Assembly: GCA_937625935.1 (NCBI GenBank)
Contig: OW569349.1
Location: 124,001 to 188,000, forward strand
Length of the DNA: 64,000 bases
DNA from: Tetramitus jugosus
Taxonomy: Eukaryota; Heterolobosea; Eutetramitea; Acrasida; Vahlkampfiidae
Reading direction: 5' to 3'
Translations under genes and position numbers: made by a program
Shown here: positions 13,302 to 23,284 of the stretch, in pieces
How positions within the stretch are numbered: position 1 is the stretch's first letter
Layout of the letters: the number at the start of each line of letters is the position of its first letter
Notes under the pieces: model-generated
What the model was told of the DNA's origin: nothing
Database searches by the model: none
What the model saw: only the letters and a program-made list of their open reading frames with translations

Positions 13302-13937
13302 GTTGTTATTATTGTTATTGTTATTGTTGTTGTTGTAATGTTACACAAGTTTGTTGCTCCAACTCTCTCTAATTCTTCTCAAAGAACAAACAGTATACTT
13401 TTCGTTGTTGTTGTTGTTGTGTTGCGCAAACAGGCAAAAAATGTTTCTCTCTCTACGAACGTGTGTGTACGAGTGTGAGTGAACGAGACAATGGATCCTA
13501 TTTAGAGAGTGTGAGATGCCCCGTTTGTTTTTTTTTCGTGCGTTTGTGTTTGTTTGTGTGGATGAGGTTGGTGGTGGGTGCTGTTGATGATGACTGTCAA
13601 TTTGGTGGTATCATCATTGAACGGCAAGAAGAGAAAGGTGAAATTTCCCCCAAGCAAGGACGATAATTCTACTGTCAAAAAACAGAGATAATGTGACAAG
13701 TGACGTGCGACTTGTCATTTGTGTAACTCCGATGAAGGGGTTTCGTAAATGATAATAACACGAAAAAAAGCGGTCGTAGCTGTGTCTGAGCCAGTTTCTT
13801 CCTTTGGTTGATTGGAAGATGCATGCTTCAACCAAATTGTTTTTGGGCAAATTGGGCCCGCTTGTTGCTGCCCGCCTTCCAAGACGTTCCAGAACAGAAT
13901 CGATATCACAAGTAACACGAACACAAAAAAACAGCAA
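13302..13937. other. Divergent intergenic region, RasGAP / acyloxyacyl hydrolase
   Basis: A 636-base region between two divergent genes, presumably with both promoters. It contains GTTGTT-type simple repeats near 13312-13335 and 13405-13420. Open frames here lack ATG starts that fit a gene, or are shadows. I see no RNA gene. Confidence 0.5.
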
Positions 13938-15688
13938 ATGAAACACACGTCATCTTTTCTTCTACTTGCACTCACTGTGCTTTTTGTGTGCTTGTCCTTC
14001 CATGTCTCGTACACAAGGGCAAACAACTGCTTGGGTTGCACCATTGCTGCCCGTGTCGTTTATCAGTTTATGGAAGAACAGGAGCCAAATGCTGAGAAGG
14101 CCCTATTCAAATTGTGTGACATGTTGTCTCCAAAGCTCAGTGCACCATGTAAGCTTTTTGTTTCTTTTGAAGGGTATGTGTTTTCACATGAATTTATAGA
14201 AGAGCCTTTGTGTTGGTGCGCAATGTGAATGTTTTTTGAATTGACATCCGGAAATTTGTGTGATCATGCTTTTTTAGACCTGCGTTGATCCAAATGTTGG
14301 AAAACAATGAGAGCCCCGACAAAATTTGTCAACATTTCAAGTTCTGCACCGATCCAACATGTCTCCTCTATCCAAATCATAAGACCAGTGGCCGCAAGTA
14401 CTTTTCAAAGTCTGCAGCTCAATCCGGAACAGAGCCTTGGTGGAAGAAGATTTTGGATATTTTAATGGAACCGTTTGTCAAGATGGCCAAGGATCATTTG
14501 CCACTGATTGACCCAGATCATGACGGATTTGCTGATACCTTCTCCATGAGAGGCAGTGCATGGAGAGGCAAGGATTGCGACAATACGAATTCTCAAATTT
14601 ATCCTGGAAGGAGAGTGGGAAATGATGGAGATGCAACTTCAGATCACAATTGCAATGGTATTTATGGTGTGGATCCACAGACACAAAAGACCTATGAAGA
14701 ATTGTTCTGCTCAGGAACGTTCAGACGAGGTGTTGCTGTTCTTGGTGATTCCGGAAGTGCTCACTTTAGAGTACCACAGCAACTCGTAATGAAGGGTGGT
14801 ATCAACAAGAAGAATTATCAACACATTTTGGGATTGATCCAAAATGAAGCTGATTGGCCTCAATTGAGCACTGTAACTGGTCATATGAATGATACCACAG
14901 GCTTAACTCCAGGTCCAGTCGATTCTATTTATTTGAGAATGAGACAGAGAAACAGATGTGTTCATAGAGATTATCAGAACATTGGTGTGAATGGTGCCAG
15001 TTCTGACAATGTCCGTAGATATATGCACTCGTTCAGACGTAATCAGACACATGACGAACCTGTTCTCTTGTTCTTGTCCTTGATTGGAAATGATGTGTGT
15101 GGTCGCAGAAAGTCATATGATTCATTTACTACACTGACCGAGTTCCATGACAATATTATTGACGTGTTAAACTATTTGGACACTGTTTTGCCTCCAAAGT
15201 CCTTTGTGACCTTTGTCGGGTTGGCTCAAGGAAGTATGCTCTACGATTATTTGTGGAACCAGACTCATCCACTCGGTACAACATACTCTGGTCTGTACAA
15301 TTACATGAACTGTTTGGACATGAGTCCTTGCTGGGGATGGATGAACACCAACAGAACCATCAGAGAAGCTACCAGCAAGAGAGCTGAGGAGTTGTCAACA
15401 GTGTATGACAAGATTATGCTCGAGAAGAAGGGACAGTACAGAAACTTTGATATGGCCTATCACAAGTTCCCTCTCGAAGAGATGGCACAACAGTACATCA
15501 AGAGCGGAGGTAATCCAGTCGATTTGATTGAACCGTTCGATGGCTTCCATCCATCTCAATTGTCCAATTCTCTTGTAGCAAAGGGATTATTTGAATGGTT
15601 AGAAAAAGAGCACCCAGAGGCATTAGGCCCTATCAACCCATACAATGCCCAAATTGACAAAATCTTTGGGGATCAAGGAGGATATTGA
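13938..15688 (+). CDS. Acyloxyacyl hydrolase-like secreted lipase (saposin B + GDSL)
   Basis: Probable secreted or lysosomal esterase related to animal AOAH, which removes secondary acyl chains from bacterial lipopolysaccharide. Exons are 13938..14173 and 14278..15688 (donor GTATGT). An earlier GT at 14149 breaks the frame, whereas this junction restores the saposin motif FVSFEGPALIQML. Product 548 residues (human AOAH 575). Signal peptide about 1-28; saposin B domain about 31-102 with six cysteines (31, 34, 60, 71, 96, 102). Then comes an acidic DPDHDGFADTF and RGSAWRGKDCD segment as in AOAH's calcium-binding region, the nucleophile motif VLGDSGSAHF (about Ser236), and a late DGFHPS block with the likely catalytic His. 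Substrate is inferred from family. A role in digesting bacterial prey fits an amoeba. Confidence 0.88.
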
Positions 15689-16179
15689 GCTATCTATGCA
15701 CCAACGGACAGTAAATAACCCTTCTCTAAATCGTAGTGAGGAGCTTCCTCGGTGACTCACTAATACAACCTCGCCCGAGAGCTCCTTCATGCCCAATTCC
15801 TATACATACTGCAGAGACCATAAACCGCTTTCTACAACAGATCTTTTGAACCAACACCACCAAAAGGCAAATATTTTTACTTTCCCCCCGCTTTGTGAAA
15901 TAAGTTTTTTCCCTATTTTGTACAAGTTTACAGTAACATTGTCAATGTCACTCCCCATTTGGACAGAGGCGTTGCAAAATTCCCTGTTTTTCACATCTCT
16001 GTGTGCTCCTCATTGCAAATAACCAACAACCATTCCACTCGTTTTTTTGGAACGAATCGCCCCTCAAACACAAACAGTCACTCCACAACAATCCCAACCA
16101 GAACAACCACAGATTGCTTACCTTTCGTTGTGTGACCGAAGACAAAGAAAAACCATTCGATCAAAACAATAATAACACG
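15689..16179. other. Intergenic region between AOAH-like and ankyrin genes
   Basis: About 490 bases without a supported gene. The frame of the ankyrin gene is open back to about 16003 but begins with GTG and has no ATG before 16180, so this part is 5' leader. Confidence 0.5.
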
Positions 16180-18702
16180 ATGGCTCAAATACTTCGAAAA
16201 TTATTGAACCGCCGCAGTCAGAACAACAATCCACCAGTGGTCGAGGTCCACGACCGAGGAGAGACCAATACGAGTCACAGTAGTTCAGATGGTTTCGGTT
16301 CTGATGATTTCTCAAATTTTATCACCAGTAGTAGTAGTAGTATTACGTCTTTGTCTGCCTCTACGTCTTCCACTTCTCTGTCCTCCACATTTTCATCTTC
16401 ATCCTCTTCCTCATCATCATCATCATCACTGCCGACAACACATCGAGGACATTATCCTCAGAGTTCTTTTGACTCTCTGATGGTCGCACGTTCACATTAT
16501 CAACAACAGCAACAACAGAACAACAATAATAATAATAGCAACAGTAGCAACAAGAAACAAGAAGAAGGAAATTCATCACCGAGAATGATGACTACATCCA
16601 TGTCAATGACGCCCATCTCTAGAAGCAATAGCAGTGGTCATGGCAACAGCTTTTTCAATCGATTAGCTAGCGAGATTTCAACAAGTACGGCGAGGCGGCA
16701 TCATGCTTCTGAAAAGGCCAATATTTTTGATTTGACGGGTGATTGGCTACGGGAAATGACTGGCGGAGGTGGAGGTGGAGGGGGCTCAAGGGTCTCCTCG
16801 TCCAAGCACAATCAGTTGCTCGCGTTACAGGCAAAAATTATCTCACAGGATCAACAACAGCAGCAACAAGCGAGAAAGTCCATTGCTCGCAGCAGAAGCA
16901 TCAGTGATGGCAGTAACATTATCTTGGATGAAACAATGAACAGTCCAACCAGTTCAGTCATTGGTCAACTTGGAAGCTTTCTCAGTAGTGAACTAAGTCC
17001 TCCAACAGCTTCAAACAGTCCATTCAAGTTTCCTTATGACTCCAACAGTCCCATATCCAGTGATCCACTCTCTAGTTTTACCAATAGCAAAGAAAAGAGT
17101 CTTTTGCGAGCGATTCACACACTTCCCGTGACTGTAGACGATAGTTTTGTGCTAGAGGACGATGGTCACGGTGAGGATGCTGATGACGATGATGATGATG
17201 ACGAAGCAGCAAATGAAGGCGTAGGAGTCAGTGGTGACGGTGTAGGAGCAGAGCAGTACAACGCAGGAGACGAGAACGAAAAACATCAGAAGAGAGACAG
17301 TAGCAGCCACAAAAGTAGCAGCACTGTCAATAATAGTAGTGAAAAGAGAAGCAGTCGTCAGCACGTTCAAGAGGAATACGACGATGAAGAGATGATTGGT
17401 GTGGAGACAGAGATTGAAGAGGTGAATACAGAGGAGAATGAAACAGATGAATCGGATGGATCAGATGAGAATGTGACACGAGGGATCACATTGGACGGTA
17501 ACAGTGCTTATGACACATCCATTCTGTTCTCTGATGACTATGAAGGCATCTTCCAGTGTCAAACAATGGCCGATAAGCTATTCTATGCGTGTGCATTGTC
17601 TGCTGATCGAGGCCTGACAACATTAGGACAATTGTTGCAAATGACTGATCGTGGAGTATCAGACGTGAGCATATTTAGAAACAAGAACAGGAATAACATT
17701 AGTTTGCTTCATGCCGCTGCAAGAGCAAACAATGCTGCTTGCATCGAATTCTTGATCAAAGATCATAGGGCCAATATAGACAGCGTCGATTCCATTCTCG
17801 CAACACCTCTGCACTATGCATGCAGTGCCAATTCAAAGGCAGCTGTCATGACACTGTTGGCACATGGAGCCAATGTGAATGCACGTGATCGATATGACAA
17901 CTTTCCACTGCTGATTGCAATGAAGAACAATCATGTGCAAGTCATGAAGACACTAATATTGTTCAATGCGGACATTCATTTGAAAACAAAGGGCGGTGAT
18001 ACGTGCCTTCACATTGCATCTAGAGAGGGATATACGAAGCGTGTGAGGTTCATGCTCGGTGAACTGAAAATGTCTCCTAGCAGGTTGAATACGAACAATG
18101 AAAATGTTTTGTTCACGGGGTTGGCCCATCGTTCCATCACACAAATCATTTGTGATAAGGTGGAGGGATACAAGCTGTTGTGCAGAATGGTGACGGTGAC
18201 AAACTGTTCTGGATCCACAGTATTCCACAAGGCAGCTGAACACGGTTATCTTGAATCCTTCTTGGTCATCATACAAGCACTAAAGTTGAAAGAAGGGGGA
18301 GAATCTGATAAAAACAAAACACTAGAGGAGTTTATTTATCAGAGGTTGAATGAGTACGATATAGCAAAGGGATTCACACCTCTTCAATTTGCTGTTGCAG
18401 GCAACCATATCAGTACTGTAAAGTACTTGGCGTCATGTGCCCAGGTGGACATTGACAAGAAGGATGCAAGGAACGGAAATACAGCTCTTCATTTGGCCAT
18501 TGAGGCTGGAAATCAAACGATATGTGACATACTGATTCAGATAGGCAAAGCAGACACGACGATTAAGAACAAGAGAGAGTCGTGTAGCAAGATGGCCACA
18601 CGAGTTGGCATCAAACTCGAGAATCCAACGAAACGTTTTTCACTTCAAACGCTGAAGAAGAGCACCAGTGTTTTGTTTCGGTCGGGCAACAACTTAAGTT
18701 GA
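16180..18702 (+). CDS. Ankyrin-repeat protein with long low-complexity N-terminus
   Basis: Single-exon gene of 840 residues starting at the first in-frame ATG (MAQILRKLLNRRSQ). The first 450 or so residues are low complexity: Ser runs, Gln/Asn runs, a Gly run and Asp/Glu-rich blocks, probably disordered. From about residue 510 a helical segment leads into ankyrin repeats (about 545-780), with hallmarks such as SLLHAAARANN, TPLHYACSANSK, LAHGANVNARDRYDN, TCLHIASREGY, TPLQFAVAGNH and TALHLAIEAGN. Ankyrin repeats bind proteins, and no catalytic domain is visible, so partner and process are unknown. The 3' end converges on the Zn2Cys6 gene with a 49-base gap. Confidence 0.88.
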   Translation: MAQILRKLLNRRSQNNNPPVVEVHDRGETNTSHSSSDGFGSDDFSNFITSSSSSITSLSASTSSTSLSSTFSSSSSSSSSSSSLPTTHRGHYPQSSFDSLMVARSHYQQQQQQNNNNNNSNSSNKKQEEGNSSPRMMTTSMSMTPISRSNSSGHGNSFFNRLASEISTSTARRHHASEKANIFDLTGDWLREMTGGGGGGGGSRVSSSKHNQLLALQAKIISQDQQQQQQARKSIARSRSISDGSNIILDETMNSPTSSVIGQLGSFLSSELSPPTASNSPFKFPYDSNSPISSDPLSSFTNSKEKSLLRAIHTLPVTVDDSFVLEDDGHGEDADDDDDDDEAANEGVGVSGDGVGAEQYNAGDENEKHQKRDSSSHKSSSTVNNSSEKRSSRQHVQEEYDDEEMIGVETEIEEVNTEENETDESDGSDENVTRGITLDGNSAYDTSILFSDDYEGIFQCQTMADKLFYACALSADRGLTTLGQLLQMTDRGVSDVSIFRNKNRNNISLLHAAARANNAACIEFLIKDHRANIDSVDSILATPLHYACSANSKAAVMTLLAHGANVNARDRYDNFPLLIAMKNNHVQVMKTLILFNADIHLKTKGGDTCLHIASREGYTKRVRFMLGELKMSPSRLNTNNENVLFTGLAHRSITQIICDKVEGYKLLCRMVTVTNCSGSTVFHKAAEHGYLESFLVIIQALKLKEGGESDKNKTLEEFIYQRLNEYDIAKGFTPLQFAVAGNHISTVKYLASCAQVDIDKKDARNGNTALHLAIEAGNQTICDILIQIGKADTTIKNKRESCSKMATRVGIKLENPTKRFSLQTLKKSTSVLFRSGNNLS

Positions 18703-18751
18703 AGAAGATATCATAAAAGTCATAAAAATTTTTGTAACTACGATCTCGCCT

Positions 18752-21652
18752 TTATGAAGTGGCCAGTTTGCTTGTTTCCAGTTCTTCAAATTTGATCGTT
18801 GGTGTTATCTCATAATCTTTCAAAAAATTGTAAGCGATGTCAGGATACAACTCCTTGAACTTTTTGCTAATGTTGACTTCAACAGCTCGCACCATCTTGT
18901 AATATCCAGCCATCTTGTGAATCACTGGAAACAATTTCATGAAATCATCTGTATGTCCTTGTTCCAGGAACACTTCAGCCACAGACTCCACGGCCGTAGA
19001 TGACACACCAACACAACAGTACACAAATTCCTTGTCCTCTGTCAACTTGGCCAGTTCCTGGGCATAGTGGAGCGCCATGTCTGGCAGCTTGGCTCGCTTC
19101 AGCGTTTTTGTCAAAGCACCAAATGTCAAAACCTTGAGCAAGAGTGTATTTTGAGGGGTCATCTCTGGTCCGTTCTTTTGTAGATTGTACGCCTGCATGA
19201 GCATGTCAATCAATGACGTCCAATTTGGATTGTCATTGTATAACAGCTCAGTTTCCACCTGACCCACCAGACAATACACTCGATCACTCATGGCACCTCC
19301 TCTTCCAATAGTCTTAAACATCTCTATCCGCTTGTCATATGACTCAACAATGTACGCTGATCCCAGGAGTGCATTCAAGTGCAAGTCTGATCCGAATACT
19401 TTGAGTCCATCCTCTGCAATCGTCTTTGCCAACGAAATGTATTGCATGGCACGTTGAAAATCACACTGTGACATGCAATAGTACGACAAGAGGACAAAGG
19501 AGCACCCGACACGATAATCCATCACATCGAAAGCATCCCCAGCCAATCGCCTCGCAATATGGAAAAAGTCCTGAGACAACTCATAATTGCCCATGATACA
19601 AGCACTGTTACACAGCAACGAATACATGAAAAAGTTGGTTTCGACCGTGTTTGGATTGTCCTTGATCAAATCACTCAACAACTCTGGTATCATGCTCGAA
19701 AAGGATCGAAATCCCGTTGGTATCAGCGTATGATCCGGATGAACATACTTGTCATAAACTTCTACAAAATGTGAAACGATCGATGTCAAATAACCAGTGT
19801 CGCATGAGGCCATGAGACGCGATGGTGAATCGTGGCTTCTCCTCTGTCTCTCCTCTATTGCAAATTGTTCTCGTCGTTCCATTGCGGGCCTATTCATCTC
19901 CTTGCTCATTGTGTTCAATGTACGATTCAAAAATTGATCAAAACTATTATTATTATTAATATTGTTTGCTGTGGCTCCGTTTGCCAGTGTATACGTGGTT
20001 CCACCATTGTTGACAGAGGAAGAGGAAGAAGATGCCAATAGTGCATCACTACTGGTTCCATTGTTGATTGTTTGCAACTGTCCGTGATACTCTCTGACAG
20101 CAGCCGAATCACTATTGTCACAACCGTCTTCATCATCATCTTCTGTCGTTTCTACTCTTCTTCGTTTTCGGTTCATTGCCTGCTGATGAAGAATATTCTG
20201 TTGTTGTTGTTGTTGTGCACTTGTTGCTGCTGCTGTTGTCATTGCTCCTCCCACAGTTGATGATTGCTGCTGTGGTTGCTGTTGTTGTTTGTGCACTAGA
20301 TCCAAATACTTTTGTTTCCAATCTTCTTCCTGCTGTTTCAGTCCTTCATTCTCCCGTTTCATCGTATCCAACTCTTCTCTAATCTTTTTGGCAGCATCAT
20401 TCTTTGGTCCTCTCTTTTTTCTCTTTGTGTAGACGCATTCGACACCCTTGTCAAAACAGTTTTTACATGGCCGATTACCATCACATTTTCGATGATGTTT
20501 TCTACACAGTTCACATGCAATGCTAGACTTCTTTTTTTGTTGTTGTTGATTCTGTGATAATGATGATGATTGTTGTTGAGAGAGTGAGGAGGGAGACAAT
20601 TCTTCATCGTCATTGTCACTACAATAGCTTTCATTGTGTGATACGAATGATGATGATGGTTGTTGTTGATGCAGTTGTTGTTGTTGTATGATTGCTGTGG
20701 TTGCTGCTGATGGTGTGACGTTGCTGGTGGTGGTGGTTGATATTGTTGTTGTTGCTGGTGGTGATGGTTGTTGATTGTATGATTGATTGACTTGTGTGGG
20801 AAAGTGTTGATGGAATTGCAATTGTTGTTTTGGTTGGACATAGCTCTGATTATTGGTTGAATAGGATGGTGATTGTTGTTGTTGTTGATGATGAAGAGGT
20901 GGAGGAGGAGTATCGGATGGAATCGTAGGCAAATACTGTTGTTGTGGTGTTGGTTGTGGTTGTAACGTTGTTCTAAACACTTGATTATATGATTGTTGTG
21001 GTTGTTGTTGTTGTTGTCTCGTGTGAGCATACTGTTGTTGTTGATTGTTCATGACAGCAGCAGCAGCAGCAACCACTGCAGATGTTGCTGTGGTGGTAGC
21101 AGTAGCAGTAGTGATCGGAACAAATGAAGATTGCACTTGTTGATATCGTGAGACATTGTTCGTACTATTGTAAACGGATGGTGAAGTGGATGTTTGTTGT
21201 GTAGTAGTAGGAGTATTTGTCTGATTGATTCTGATTGCTGCTGCTGCTTGTTGTTGTTGTTGATTATAGGCTACACTATTCGAAAGCATCTGTTGTTGTT
21301 GTGCTTGTTGTTGAGGTGATGGTTGTTGATATTGTTGCTGTCGTTGTTGTGGCTGTTGTTGTGTATATCGATAAAAATTCGTTCCATACTGCTGTTGTTC
21401 TACTTGTTGTGGTTGTTGTGGTGGTTGACCAACAAATGGTTGATAAATGGTTTGTTGTGATGACGATGATGTCACAGTGTTGTTACTGCCACTATTCGTG
21501 AATGCAAATTGTTGTGGTTGTTGTGCTTGTTGGGCAGTCATCAACGTAGCTGATGATGGAATTGGTTGTTGTTGTGATTGTTGCTGTGGTGAATAGAATG
21601 GAGCACCACCAACATGTTGTTGTTGTTGATGAGGTGGAGTTGAATAGTTCAT
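18752..21652 (-). CDS. Zn(2)-Cys(6) transcription factor, polyglutamine-rich
   Basis: Probable DNA-binding regulator, 966 residues, one exon, start at the ATG at 21652. Near residues 378-410 there is a full fungal-type binuclear zinc cluster: C-x2-C-x6-C-x5-C-x2-C-x6-C (CELCRKHHRKC, then CKNC and VEC), followed by a basic TKRKKRGPKND linker and a short coiled coil (KKIREELDTMKRENEGLKQQ), the usual order in Gal4-type factors. The first 370 residues are dominated by CAA/CAG-coded Gln runs. From about 600 to the end is a folded, helix-rich region of unknown family, which may be the effector domain. This family is best known in fungi but also occurs in some amoebae. Targets are unknown. Confidence 0.85.
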   Translation of the reverse strand: MNYSTPPHQQQQHVGGAPFYSPQQQSQQQPIPSSATLMTAQQAQQPQQFAFTNSGSNNTVTSSSSQQTIYQPFVGQPPQQPQQVEQQQYGTNFYRYTQQQPQQRQQQYQQPSPQQQAQQQQMLSNSVAYNQQQQQAAAAIRINQTNTPTTTQQTSTSPSVYNSTNNVSRYQQVQSSFVPITTATATTTATSAVVAAAAAVMNNQQQQYAHTRQQQQQPQQSYNQVFRTTLQPQPTPQQQYLPTIPSDTPPPPLHHQQQQQSPSYSTNNQSYVQPKQQLQFHQHFPTQVNQSYNQQPSPPATTTISTTTTSNVTPSAATTAIIQQQQLHQQQPSSSFVSHNESYCSDNDDEELSPSSLSQQQSSSLSQNQQQQKKKSSIACELCRKHHRKCDGNRPCKNCFDKGVECVYTKRKKRGPKNDAAKKIREELDTMKRENEGLKQQEEDWKQKYLDLVHKQQQQPQQQSSTVGGAMTTAAATSAQQQQQQNILHQQAMNRKRRRVETTEDDDEDGCDNSDSAAVREYHGQLQTINNGTSSDALLASSSSSSVNNGGTTYTLANGATANNINNNNSFDQFLNRTLNTMSKEMNRPAMERREQFAIEERQRRSHDSPSRLMASCDTGYLTSIVSHFVEVYDKYVHPDHTLIPTGFRSFSSMIPELLSDLIKDNPNTVETNFFMYSLLCNSACIMGNYELSQDFFHIARRLAGDAFDVMDYRVGCSFVLLSYYCMSQCDFQRAMQYISLAKTIAEDGLKVFGSDLHLNALLGSAYIVESYDKRIEMFKTIGRGGAMSDRVYCLVGQVETELLYNDNPNWTSLIDMLMQAYNLQKNGPEMTPQNTLLLKVLTFGALTKTLKRAKLPDMALHYAQELAKLTEDKEFVYCCVGVSSTAVESVAEVFLEQGHTDDFMKLFPVIHKMAGYYKMVRAVEVNISKKFKELYPDIAYNFLKDYEITPTIKFEELETSKLATS

Positions 21653-22741
21653 AATTGATTACAAAATTTATACTACTACTTGTTATTGTGATATAGCTCT
21701 TGTTGTTGTTGATTTTTGTTGTTATTGTTGGATGGTGTAATACAAATTTTTGGTGATCTCTATGGGAAAGGGTGATTTTTGGGGGAGATATCTCACGCGA
21801 TGGGTTTTATGGAAGAAAAAAAGTTGGTGGGTGTGGTGGGTGGTGTTGGAAGTTGGTTAAACTTGTGGTGGTGAGAGGGTTTCTGATGCGGGTGAGTGGT
21901 GTGGCTTTTTTTCAATTTTTTGATTCGGTTGTTGCGTTCTGTTTCAACGATAACTGATTTGACGCTGCACTTTCCAGGCAAGAAACCGCGAAAGGTCACT
22001 TTTCTTTGATCGGATTTAGGCCTTCGATTTCTGCGTTTCCCCGAGGAGATGTTGGAAAGAGGCAAGGTTGAGAAAATCCCCTAAGAAGAGGGAGCTCCAT
22101 CAATCAGATGGATAGATCATCTGTCCAGCTCTAAGATATCCAAGCATTTTTTCAGGTGGTGGAACAGCAATAACAAGCAGGTCGAATCATTTCATCAAGA
22201 ATTTCTTCGTTTTATCATGCTCATTTCTATTTGCGAATCCCCAACTCATTGTATTTGGTCCAAACGCCAGAAGCACACAGAGGGGGATAAGAGGTCGAAC
22301 GTCATGTGGCAAGTTGGCACTTTTGAAACTGAATTTTAGCAATACCTGACGAGGTGCTTCGAGTAGCTCTTCATTGAATTGCAAAGAAAGGACTGGTCCA
22401 TAAAAGAAGGTGGTTGTTTGATGGCTCTATCACTGGCCAAGTCTAATAATGTTGTCATGAGTATCAAGGTTGTTCTTGTTTTGGGTTGAATTTTCTTGTG
22501 CCACAATCACTGCAGGTGAAGATTTCATCGACAACTTGTTCAAACTGTGCTAAAAACCATTGGTTCTATGTATGGAGTTGAAGTTCAGATTTCTGAGCAG
22601 AAAATACTGCACCTTTGATGCAGAAAAAACTTTTCTTCTGTCCCAGTATGTCAAAATTACCGCTCCCCAAAACCAATCCCGACTTCGGAAAATCAGAATA
22701 CTAATTTATCCATCAAAAACCCAAAGAATTCTGAGAAGAAG
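21653..22741. other. Intergenic region, no convincing gene
   Basis: About 1.1 kb between the divergently oriented Zn2Cys6 and acylphosphatase-like genes. The left part is GT/TTG-rich leader of the Zn2Cys6 gene. Open frames of 60-90 codons occur on both strands (for example 22187..22384 minus) but have no recognisable family and no usable splice context. An upstream non-coding exon of the next gene could be here. Confidence 0.4.
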
Positions 22742-23221
22742 ATGAGGCTCTTTGAAGCTTATGGTACATGTCAGAATGGTATGTTTCTTATCATTTGTCT
22801 TGAAATTTCAATGATCATCACTCACTTATGCTGCGATGATCAACGACAGTCATGTTCAGACAAACATTGATTCGTGCATGTTTGAAGCGAGGTCTAGCAG
22901 CAGGTGCATCAAATGACAAGTCCAATAAATCGAGAGTGTTGTTTGCTGTTGAAGGACCCAATGATAAGATTGATGAATTGGTGCTCATTTTGAAGAGTGG
23001 CCAGAAACTGAACTCGTGGTATGTGCTCTGATCAGGTTTGCATTTTACATGACAATTCTGACAACCATTGTGCAATTATTAGGGGCGCCAAATGCGACAG
23101 CGTAGTAGAGCAGCAGATGCATTCGATTGAAGAAGATGCCATCTGCCTGGACCAATATCAGGTTACGACCAACAATGTGGACAACTTTCGTTGGAAATCC
23201 AATGTAGAGTTCTTCATTTGA
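22742..23221 (+). CDS. Acylphosphatase-like small protein (three exons)
   Basis: Acylphosphatases hydrolyse the carboxyl-phosphate bond of acyl phosphates. Exons are 22742..22778, 22850..23018 and 23083..23221; both introns (71 and 64 bases) start GTATGT and end AG, and the frame closes to 114 residues. The first splice creates YGTCQNVMFRQ, matching the family's phosphate loop xGxVQGVxFR with the catalytic Arg. GLAAGASND corresponds to the GWVRN region with the catalytic Asn, and LFAVEGPNDKIDELVLIL matches the V(E)G..xxVxxF core. The normal length is about 98; here about 20 extra residues follow. No exon is long enough to stand out alone, so the gene is easily missed. The start is the first ATG in frame; an upstream exon cannot be excluded. 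Confidence 0.72.
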
Positions 23222-23284
23222 GTCAGCTCGTCATTGCTTTTGCATCATCAAGGGCAAAGAGGAAAGAGCCATGCAACAAGTATT

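Noticed and set aside
13312-13335. GTT repeats as a CRISPR or special repeat array
   Set aside because: These are simple trinucleotide runs, as are the many CAA/GTT runs in coding and leader sequences. There are no spacers.
14149-14277. Alternative AOAH donor GTAAGC at 14149
   Set aside because: It leads to a stop in frame after joining to 14278. The GTATGT at 14174 keeps frame and restores the saposin motif.
13938-15688. Recent horizontal transfer of the AOAH-like gene
   Set aside because: It has a signal peptide, a local-style GTATGT intron and base composition like its neighbours. Nothing in the window supports transfer.
20359-21030. 223-codon minus-strand frame rich in Asn/His
   Set aside because: It is a frame shadow of the polyQ region of the Zn2Cys6 gene on the same strand.
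22187-22384. 65-codon minus-strand frame
   Set aside because: It starts with ATG and has an ordinary composition, but no known motif, no neighbour logic and no splice partner was found.
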